From Schwartzia succinivorans DSM 10502 (GTDB lineage Bacteria; Bacillota; Negativicutes; Selenomonadales; Selenomonadaceae): 64,000 nt of DNA. The translations under genes and the position numbers were made by a program. The stretch spans positions 1 through 64,000 of the forward strand of contig NZ_FQUG01000010.1 of NCBI RefSeq assembly GCF_900129225.1, in the 5' to 3' direction. Shown here piece by piece: positions 14,723 through 20,940 of this stretch; within the stretch, counting starts at the first letter, position 1, and the number at the start of each line of letters is the position of its first letter. The notes under the pieces are model-generated. The model had not been told where the DNA came from. It saw only the letters and a list, made by a program, of their open reading frames with translations, and did no database searches.

Positions 14723-15523
14723 ATGTTACTTGAAGTATCGAATCTCGATATTTCCTATGGAGAGCATCCGATTGTACATGATGTAAGCCTCAAGCTTGAC
14801 TCAGGCAAGGTCATTGCTATCGTCGGCGAGTCAGGCAGCGGAAAGACTACAGTTATCCGAGCAATCCTTGGCTGTCTGCCGAATGAAGGTCATGTTACCA
14901 ACGGCAAAATCGTGTTCGACGGAAAAAATCTCCTGGAAAATACCGCGGAGGAATGGAGAAAGGTAAGCGGCAAGGATATCACCATGGTATTCCAGGCCAG
15001 CGGAAGTATGCTTGACCCTATTCAGAAAATCGGAAAGCAGTTTGTTGAATATATCCGCCAGCATGTCGATGTTACGGAGGAAGACGCATATCAGCAGGCT
15101 ATTGCCATGCTGAAGCGCATGAATCTTCCAAACCCGGAAACGATTATGGATTCCTTCCCGTTCGAGCTTTCGGGCGGTATGAATCAGCGTGTCGGTGTTG
15201 CAATGGGTATGTTCTTCAGCCCGCGCATCCTGCTTGCTGACGAACCTACATCAGCTCTTGATGTTACGACGCAGGCACAGGTTGTTGAGGAAATGATGGG
15301 TATCTGCCGCGATGACGGTACGGCTATCATCATTGTTACGCATAACCTCGGTGTTGCCGCATACATGGCAGATGAAATCATCGTCATGAGAAACGGACAC
15401 ATTGTGGAGCGCGGAACCTCGGATGAAATCGTTAACAATCCGAAGGAAGACTACACTAAGGAACTTTTGGATGCTGTTCCGCAGATAGGAGGACTTGCTC
15501 ATGACATCTACGAAGCTGGGTAA
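14723..15523 (+). CDS. ABC transporter ATPase, NikD/DppD type
   Basis: A 266-residue ATPase: Walker A GESGSGKTT, Q-loop VFQASGSMLDP, signature LSGGMNQRV, Walker B ILLADEPTSALD, switch histidine VTHNLG. It lacks the C-terminal oligopeptide-transport cysteine extension, which its partner has. The start ATG 14723 is preceded by AAAGGAGAAG. It powers the transporter with the next gene, which overlaps it by 23 bases. GMNQRV instead of the more usual GQRQRI in the signature is typical of NikD-like subunits. Confidence 0.9.
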   Translation: MLLEVSNLDISYGEHPIVHDVSLKLDSGKVIAIVGESGSGKTTVIRAILGCLPNEGHVTNGKIVFDGKNLLENTAEEWRKVSGKDITMVFQASGSMLDPIQKIGKQFVEYIRQHVDVTEEDAYQQAIAMLKRMNLPNPETIMDSFPFELSGGMNQRVGVAMGMFFSPRILLADEPTSALDVTTQAQVVEEMMGICRDDGTAIIIVTHNLGVAAYMADEIIVMRNGHIVERGTSDEIVNNPKEDYTKELLDAVPQIGGLAHDIYEAG

Positions 15524-16496
15524 AGATTATGTGCTGAATATCCAGCATGTAGTCAAAAAGTTCCCTGTCGGGGAAGGCAAAGTCCTTACAGCCTGCAACG
15601 ATGTTTCGCTGAAGCTTTACCGTGGTGAGTCACTGGCTATCGTTGGTGAATCCGGCTGCGGGAAAAGCACACTTGCAAAATGCATCATGCGCCTGCATGA
15701 TGTCACGTCAGGCTCTATCTTTTACGGAGATCAGGATATCACTCAGTTAAAGGGTGAAGACCTCCGCCAGATGCGCAAGCATATCCAGATGGTTTTCCAG
15801 GATCCGAATACTGCCTTCGATCCGAAAATGAAAATCAAGGATATTATATGCGAGCCGCTCTACAATTTTGATATGATAAAACCCTCGGAGGCTGAGGAAA
15901 AGGCAAAGGAAATGCTTCGCCTTGTAGAGCTTCCGGAGGATATCGTAGACCGCTATCCGGCGAATATGTCCGGCGGACAGCGTCAGCGTATCGGTATCGC
16001 CCGTGCACTGGTACTGAATCCTGAGGTTCTTGTCTGCGACGAGGCAACGAGTGCCCTGGACGTTTCAGTTCAGAAGAAGATTGTGGATTTGCTTCTTTCC
16101 ATTCAGAAGAAGACGAATCTTTCTATCATCTTCATCTGTCATGACCTTGCGCTTGTTTATCAGATGTGCAACCGCGCCGCTGTCATGTATCTCGGCAACG
16201 TTGTAGAGGTTCTTCCCGCAGGAAAGCTGAAGGAAGCAAAGCACCCGTATACACAGGCGCTTCTGCGTTCTGTATTCCCGCTTAGGGAGAAGGGGACTCA
16301 CACGGTACAGACTCTCGAGGGTGAAATCCCGAGTCCTGTCAATCTGCCGACCGGCTGTCCGTTCCAGGACCGCTGCTGCGAGTGCATGGACCACGGCTGC
16401 CGCGAGACAATGGCACCGCTGAAAAAGCAGGGGATACAGCACTATGCTGCCTGCCATCTTTTGGATGATGAAGTGCAGGAAACTGCACAATCATAA
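15501..16496 (+). CDS. ABC transporter ATPase, NikE/DppF type
   Basis: A 331-residue second ATPase: Walker A GESGCGKST, signature MSGGQRQRIGIARAL, Walker B VLVCDEATSALD, HDLALV switch. The C-terminal oligopeptide/nickel extension has cysteines (CPFQDRCCECMDHGCRETM...YAACH). ATG 15501 is chosen because AGGAGG lies eight bases upstream; the TTG at 15495 would be too close to that site. Overlap with the previous ATPase indicates translational coupling. Confidence 0.9.
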   Translation: MTSTKLGKDYVLNIQHVVKKFPVGEGKVLTACNDVSLKLYRGESLAIVGESGCGKSTLAKCIMRLHDVTSGSIFYGDQDITQLKGEDLRQMRKHIQMVFQDPNTAFDPKMKIKDIICEPLYNFDMIKPSEAEEKAKEMLRLVELPEDIVDRYPANMSGGQRQRIGIARALVLNPEVLVCDEATSALDVSVQKKIVDLLLSIQKKTNLSIIFICHDLALVYQMCNRAAVMYLGNVVEVLPAGKLKEAKHPYTQALLRSVFPLREKGTHTVQTLEGEIPSPVNLPTGCPFQDRCCECMDHGCRETMAPLKKQGIQHYAACHLLDDEVQETAQS

Positions 16497-16533
16497 GTAA
16501 TAATATTTATATTTTTTTAGGGGGAATTTTGTA

Positions 16534-17829
16534 ATGAAGAAGTTTTTCACAGCAGCTGCTATGGCTACGGCTATTACGGCTGCAGGCACAACAGGCTTTG
16601 CTGCTGCAAATCCGTTCGAGGATGTTGCTGCAGACCATTGGGCTTATGATGCTGTTGCTCAGCTGGCAGCTGACGGCGTAATCGAAGGTTACGGCGACGG
16701 CACATACCGCGGTGATCAGGAAATCACCCGTTATGAGATGGCTCAGATGGTTGCACGCGCTATGGCAAAGAGCGGTGTATCTGCTGCAGACAAGGCTATG
16801 ATTGACAAGCTGGCTGCTGAGTTCGCTGATGAGCTCAATGCTCTCGGCGTACGTGTTGCAAATCTCGAGAAAAAAGTAGATAATGTTAAGTGGACAGGCG
16901 AATTGCGCTATGACTATAAGAGCGCACGTCATGATGCTGATCCGTCTTGGAGAAAGAATAAGAACTATATTCGCCTCCGTCTTGACCCGACAATGACAAT
17001 CAACAATCATTGGACAGCAGGTGGACGTATCGAAATTGCTACGGACATGAATGATGCTAAAAATGCAGGTGGAGAGAAAACTGGCACAAGTTATATAGAA
17101 GCTCAGCGCGCTTATGCACAGGGTACATACGGCAACACGCAGATTACTCTCGGTAAATTCGCTCACTGGACAAGCATCGACGGCCAGATGATGTATGATG
17201 ACAACCTCGCCGGCGGACGTGTTGTATTCGGCAAGGATGTAAAGGCGAGCCTTCTTGTTTCCCGCGTTGATCATAAAGGTCGTAATGGTATGATTGATTA
17301 CACGCAGGGTGGCGGTACTGTCAGCTGGCAGGCAATTGAAATCTACAGTGATAACGGTCAGAAATTCAGCTGGGGTGCATCCTACAATAATGTAAAGAAT
17401 AAAGAGCTCCTCAGCAATGCTGCAAATTTCCGTAAGGATTCCCTCCATATCTGGGAAGTAGGTCTTGGCTACCGCTTCGACAAGAACTGGAAGCTCAGCG
17501 GTGCTTATGCAGGCTCCAATGCTGATGCTGTCAACAACGATCGCAACAAAGCTTGGAACGTTCAGATTGACTACAAGGGCGCTAACAAGAAAAAGGCAGG
17601 CTCCTACGGCATCTATGCTGCATACCGTCACGTCGGTGCAGGCGCAGTTATTGTTCCGACGTACGATTGCATCGGAGTAGATCAGAAAGGTGTAGAACTT
17701 GGTTTCGTTTACACGCTGGCTCCGAACATTCAGTGGAAAGGTTCTTACTTCTGGGGCAAAGACATGGGAGCTAATGATTCCAGCACGAAAGCAAAAACAA
17801 TCTGGACACGTATCGCTTGCTTCTTCTAA
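16534..17829 (+). CDS. OmpM-type outer-membrane porin with N-terminal SLH domain
   Basis: A 431-residue protein: signal peptide (1-25, GFAAAN), one SLH domain (about 26-80, NPFEDVAADHWAYDAVAQLAADGVIEGYGDGTYRGDQEITRYEMAQM), a short coiled coil (about 95-118), then a beta-barrel ending in CFF. In Negativicutes such proteins tether the outer membrane to peptidoglycan (the SLH domain binds a polyaminated cell wall) and form pores. It starts 37 bases after the last ABC gene with no terminator seen between, and an AGGGGGAA site precedes it, so it may share the B12-controlled transcript. This could give a substrate-specific outer-membrane route; that is inference. Confidence 0.88.
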   Translation: MKKFFTAAAMATAITAAGTTGFAAANPFEDVAADHWAYDAVAQLAADGVIEGYGDGTYRGDQEITRYEMAQMVARAMAKSGVSAADKAMIDKLAAEFADELNALGVRVANLEKKVDNVKWTGELRYDYKSARHDADPSWRKNKNYIRLRLDPTMTINNHWTAGGRIEIATDMNDAKNAGGEKTGTSYIEAQRAYAQGTYGNTQITLGKFAHWTSIDGQMMYDDNLAGGRVVFGKDVKASLLVSRVDHKGRNGMIDYTQGGGTVSWQAIEIYSDNGQKFSWGASYNNVKNKELLSNAANFRKDSLHIWEVGLGYRFDKNWKLSGAYAGSNADAVNNDRNKAWNVQIDYKGANKKKAGSYGIYAAYRHVGAGAVIVPTYDCIGVDQKGVELGFVYTLAPNIQWKGSYFWGKDMGANDSSTKAKTIWTRIACFF

Positions 17830-17874
17830 TTTAAAAACTAAACAAACCGGACTACGGTAAAGGAAAGGTGATTT

Positions 17875-18153
17875 GTGTTGAAACAATGCATGGATGAAGA
17901 CAACCTCCACCGCCGCCTTCGTAAGATTGTCGGACAGGTTCAGGCTGTTGACCGTATGATCGAGGAGGACATTCCCTGTGAGGATATCTTATCTCAGATT
18001 AATGCCGCAAAATCTGCACTGCACAGGGCAGGGCAGGTAATCCTTGAAGGACATATTCGCCACTGCGTCCGTGATGGCATTGAGCACGGCGATCCGGATC
18101 AGACAATTGCAAACTTTACAAAAGCAGTAGAACGGTTTGCCAACATGAATTGA
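17875..18153 (+). CDS. CsoR/RcnR-family metal-sensing repressor
   Basis: A 92-residue all-helical regulator of the DUF156 family (LHRRLRKIVGQVQAVDRMIEED). The metal fingerprint is Cys35, His60, Cys64 (PCEDIL, GHIRHC), the C-H-C set of copper CsoR proteins; the nickel sensor InrS uses the same three plus an N-terminal histidine, so metal identity is open. The likely start is GTG 17875 (TTG 17878 also possible) behind AGGAAAGG. It lies 45 bases after the porin and upstream of a promoter bearing two GC-rich palindromes of the CsoR operator type, the likely target. A second csoR sits next to copA at 36062. Confidence 0.88.
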   Translation: MLKQCMDEDNLHRRLRKIVGQVQAVDRMIEEDIPCEDILSQINAAKSALHRAGQVILEGHIRHCVRDGIEHGDPDQTIANFTKAVERFANMN

Positions 18154-18175
18154 TTAGAATAATGTAAGTAAATGG

Positions 18176-18212
18176 AAGCACTGATTTATGTTTCATTAAA
18201 TCAGTGCTTTCT
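18176..18212 (+). terminator. Intrinsic terminator after csoR-like gene
   Basis: Thirteen-base perfect stem AAGCACTGATTTA / TAAATCAGTGCTT with an eight-base loop, then TCT. The T tract is short. Confidence 0.75.
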
Positions 18213-18240
18213 AAATGTGCAGCATAATTCCAATATGGAA

Positions 18241-18293
18241 TACCCATCCCCCTATAGGGGGTATTGACGGGTATACCCCGATAGGTATATAAT
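18241..18293 (+). promoter_or_regulatory. Promoter with two CsoR-type operators
   Basis: The -35 TTGACG (18264-18269) and -10 TATAAT (18288-18293) are 18 bases apart. A perfect palindrome CCCCCTATAGGGGG (18248-18261) sits directly upstream of the -35, and a second, GGGTATACCC (18269-18278), lies in the spacer. This matches the known CsoR operator style (TACCC...GGGTA) and resembles the sites before csoR-copA at 35996-36034. Confidence 0.8.
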
Positions 18294-18324
18294 TACATTG
18301 TAAAGATAATCTGGAGGGGAGTGT

Positions 18325-18519
18325 ATGCGGAATATGTGGACAAAGTTTATGGATTGGGCGGACTCAGGCCAAGAGATTGCGCGTGTTACTCCTATGCACA
18401 TCCATACGGAACATGAATGTATGGAGTGCCATCAGGCACACTGCCATGACGGGGAAGAGCTCTGCGAGACATGCAGACAGCTCCTCGAAAAGGTGACCGG
18501 AGAGAAGACGTACAGTTAA
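18325..18519 (+). CDS. Small Cys/His-rich putative metal-binding protein
   Basis: A 64-residue protein behind GGAGGGGAG with no signal peptide. The middle is dense in ligands: His25, His27, His30, Cys32, Cys35, His36, His39, Cys40, His41, then Cys47 and Cys50 (CxxCHxxHCH...CxxC). This could form a zinc-ribbon-like fold or a soft-metal binding site. I know no named family. Being the only gene behind a promoter with two CsoR-type operators, it is probably induced by copper (or nickel) and may buffer or traffic that metal in the cytoplasm. The function is inferred from context and composition only. Confidence 0.72.
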   Translation: MRNMWTKFMDWADSGQEIARVTPMHIHTEHECMECHQAHCHDGEELCETCRQLLEKVTGEKTYS

Positions 18520-18536
18520 TCTGTCCAAGACAAACA

Positions 18537-18570
18537 GACTCCTGCTGCATTGTTGCGGCAGGAGTTTTTT
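18537..18570 (+). terminator. Intrinsic terminator after the Cys/His protein
   Basis: Stem ACTCCTGC(TGC) / (GCG)GCAGGAGT with a loop around CATTGTT, followed by TTTTTT. Confidence 0.9.
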
Positions 18571-18621
18571 GTTGGTATTATATTTATTCGGAGTATATGT
18601 GAGTGGGCTAGGAGGGATGAA

Positions 18622-19977
18622 GTGACCATCGGTTTTGATTGTCATGACAAAAAGTATTTGAAAATAGCGATGCCTGCATCCGTCGAGAGCCTGTGTATGA
18701 TTCTTTTGGCATCGGCGGACATGATAATGGTAGGTACGCTCGGTGCGGAGGCAATAGCGGCGGTGTCTATCTTTATGCAGCCGCGGCTTGTGCTTTTCTG
18801 CTTCTCGCGTTCTGCAGCAGCTGCGCTGACGCTTTTGGCTTCGCGGTATGCGGGGCGGGGAGAACGTATAGAGGCGGCGGATCTTTTGAAGCAGATGCTG
18901 GGTGTGAGCTGTGCCTTCTTTATGGTGCTGCATCTTGTGTTCTGGTACTTCCTGCAGGATATTCTGACGCTTATGGGAGCTGAGCCTGATTATATAAGCC
19001 TTGCTATGGAGTACGCAAATATTGCGACAGCGGCGGCATATATTTCGTCTGTTACTTATGTTTTGCAGGCGATACAGCTTGGCTTTGGAAAAACGACGGA
19101 AATCATGCGGACGAATCTCATCGGAAACGGTGTGAATATTGCCGCGAATTTCTTCCTGATTTTTGGTATCGGGCCTTTTCCTGCTATGGGCGTTGCGGGT
19201 GCTGCTCTTGGCACAGTCATCGGTACACTTTCGACGATAGCTATGACATGTGCAGAGATGAAGAAGGAAGAATTCTTCGCCTGGAGGAAGGAGTGCAGAT
19301 GGTTTCCAACCCGTGAGCGCTGGAAGTCCTTTATGCCTGTTTACCTGAGTGTCTTCAGCGAACAGGGCTGTGAGCGTGCGGGCATGGTTCTTTTTACACG
19401 CATTGCGGCAGGCCTCGGTACTGTTCCTTTTGCGGTTCACAGTATCTGTATGAATATCGCGGATATTTACTATGATTTCGCGCAGGGCCCCGGTAAGGCA
19501 AGCATGGTTCTCGCAGGACAGGCCTGTGGCAAGAAGGATGTCAATGAGTGGCATACCTACAGAAATGTTGGTGTTAAGCTGACGTTTATTTTCTCTGCTA
19601 TATCCTGTGTGCTTACGATTCTTTTCCATGATGAGCTGTATCTTTTGTTCATGCCTGACGGAAGAGGTATCGAACTTGCGGCGGTTGTTCTTATTATACG
19701 TGCCTTTGTTTCGTTCCCTGAAGGTCATGCAATCACTTGTGCAAGTATCCTGCGTGCCAGCGGACAGACGGCTTCGGTGGCTGCGTATTCCTTTATCTCG
19801 GTTACGATTCTGCGTCCGATTATCACATGGCTTTTGACGTATCCTTTGGGCTTCGGGCTCATAGGCTGCTGGATGGCTCTTGCAATCGACCAGACGACGA
19901 GAGGAACATGTGCGACGGTGCTTTTACGCAGACTGCACAATCGTATACATGAGGAAATGGAGAAAAAACTTGGATAA
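18622..19977 (+). CDS. MATE-family multidrug/toxin efflux transporter
   Basis: A 451-residue integral membrane protein with about 12 predicted helices in two homologous halves. It begins KKYLKIAMPASVESLCMILLASADMIMVGTLGAEAIAAVSI, the usual MATE opening, and contains the family loop GFGKTTEIMRTNLIGNGVNIAANFFLIFGIGPFPAMGVAGAALGT. These proteins export cationic compounds in exchange for Na+ or H+. The start is GTG 18622 behind TAGGAGGGATG; an in-frame codon further upstream would run into the preceding terminator. The substrate is unknown. Confidence 0.9.
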   Translation: MTIGFDCHDKKYLKIAMPASVESLCMILLASADMIMVGTLGAEAIAAVSIFMQPRLVLFCFSRSAAAALTLLASRYAGRGERIEAADLLKQMLGVSCAFFMVLHLVFWYFLQDILTLMGAEPDYISLAMEYANIATAAAYISSVTYVLQAIQLGFGKTTEIMRTNLIGNGVNIAANFFLIFGIGPFPAMGVAGAALGTVIGTLSTIAMTCAEMKKEEFFAWRKECRWFPTRERWKSFMPVYLSVFSEQGCERAGMVLFTRIAAGLGTVPFAVHSICMNIADIYYDFAQGPGKASMVLAGQACGKKDVNEWHTYRNVGVKLTFIFSAISCVLTILFHDELYLLFMPDGRGIELAAVVLIIRAFVSFPEGHAITCASILRASGQTASVAAYSFISVTILRPIITWLLTYPLGFGLIGCWMALAIDQTTRGTCATVLLRRLHNRIHEEMEKKLG

Positions 19978-19990
19978 GGTTTTGTAAATT

Positions 19991-20034
19991 AAAATGGTTC
20001 AGAAGATGAAATTTCTTCTGAACCATTTTTTTGT
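19991..20034. terminator. Bidirectional terminator between MATE and TauE genes
   Basis: Stem AAATGGTTCAGAAGA / TCTTCTGAACCATTT with T tracts on both strands, between convergent genes. Confidence 0.92.
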
Positions 20035-20043
20035 ATATATTTT

Positions 20044-20832
20044 TTACATTCCCATGTATATGAGTCTTACTGCTACGATAAATACCGCGAAGGAGAGAAG
20101 CAAAAGGATAGTTCTTGGTTTTGTCTGCTTTGAGATTTTCGCTCCGAGCTGCGCCCCCACAGCAGCTCCGATGCCTATGCAGATGGCAGGAAGCCAGACG
20201 ACATGACCGAGAATGGTGTGGGATATGAGTCCGACCAATGAGGAGACTGCGAGAACAAATTGGGAGGTGGCAGTGGCAATGTGAGCAGGGAAGCCCAGCA
20301 CATAGACCATGAGAGGAACATGGATGATACCTCCTCCTATGCCGAACATGCTGGCTATGAAGCCAACACCGCCGGAACAGACAATGCCCAGAGGACGGTT
20401 GTATTTGAATCCTGGGGGAATTTCTGTTGATGTGTTATTGCCCTTTTTACGGGTGTTGTTCCAGTACATAAGGGATGCCATACACAAAAGAAAGCAGCCG
20501 TAATAAAAGTCAAGGGATTCATCGGTGAATCGGTCGGCTGCGTAGGAGCCGAGAAATGCACCCGGAAGGGTAGCAAGCGCGAACGGGACGGCAGCGTGAT
20601 AAAAGACACGCTGCTGGCGTATGTATGCGATGGTTCCCGAAAGCGCATTGGTGAATACTACAAAGAGAGAAGTGCCGACAATCTGTGAAGCTTCGTGAAA
20701 GTACGGGTATATGCAGCCCGCAGACATGAAGAATATAAAAAATGGAACCAGAATGAGTCCGCCTCCGATACCCACAAGGGTGCCGAAAGTGCCGACTCCT
20801 ATCCCGAGAAGAAGAAAAATCGCGTATTCCAT
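20044..20832 (-). CDS. TauE/SafE-family (DUF81) anion permease
   Basis: A 262-residue membrane protein with the duplicated TauE/SafE signature: GTLVGIGGGLILVPF near residue 20 and GFIASMFGIGGGIIHVPLMVYVLGFPAHIATATS near 170. Family members export or import sulfite, sulfoacetate and other organosulfur anions. The start ATG has AAAAAGGATG upstream. It is a single gene with no neighbour that fixes the substrate. Confidence 0.88.
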   Translation of the reverse strand: MEYAIFLLLGIGVGTFGTLVGIGGGLILVPFFIFFMSAGCIYPYFHEASQIVGTSLFVVFTNALSGTIAYIRQQRVFYHAAVPFALATLPGAFLGSYAADRFTDESLDFYYGCFLLCMASLMYWNNTRKKGNNTSTEIPPGFKYNRPLGIVCSGGVGFIASMFGIGGGIIHVPLMVYVLGFPAHIATATSQFVLAVSSLVGLISHTILGHVVWLPAICIGIGAAVGAQLGAKISKQTKPRTILLLLSFAVFIVAVRLIYMGM

Positions 20833-20888
20833 AAACGTTCATCCTTTTTGAAAAATTTCGGACAACATATTGATGGTATTATATGCCA

Positions 20889-20924
20889 ATAGGCAGGGTT
20901 TGTCTATGACAACCCTGCCTATTT
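20889..20924. terminator. Strong stem-loop between kinase and TauE genes
   Basis: AATAGGCAGGGTTTGTC / GACAACCCTGCCTATT stem, 16 bp with one bulged base, just after the end of the minus-strand kinase gene. The T tract is weak, so it may be a terminator or an mRNA 3' end stabiliser. Confidence 0.65.
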
Positions 20925-20940
20925 ATGAATATTTGCCATA

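Noticed and set aside
11151-16496. Annotating the ABC operon simply as a dipeptide transporter
   Set aside because: The cobalamin riboswitch makes a peptide substrate less likely; left as Ni/Co/peptide type with substrate undecided.
16507-17910. 467-codon minus-strand frame opposite the OmpM porin
   Set aside because: Same shadow effect; composition is Cys/Ile/Ser-rich and unlike a real protein.
18364-19728. 454-codon minus-strand frame opposite the MATE gene
   Set aside because: Arg/His-rich translation with no domain; the MATE reading on the plus strand is unambiguous.
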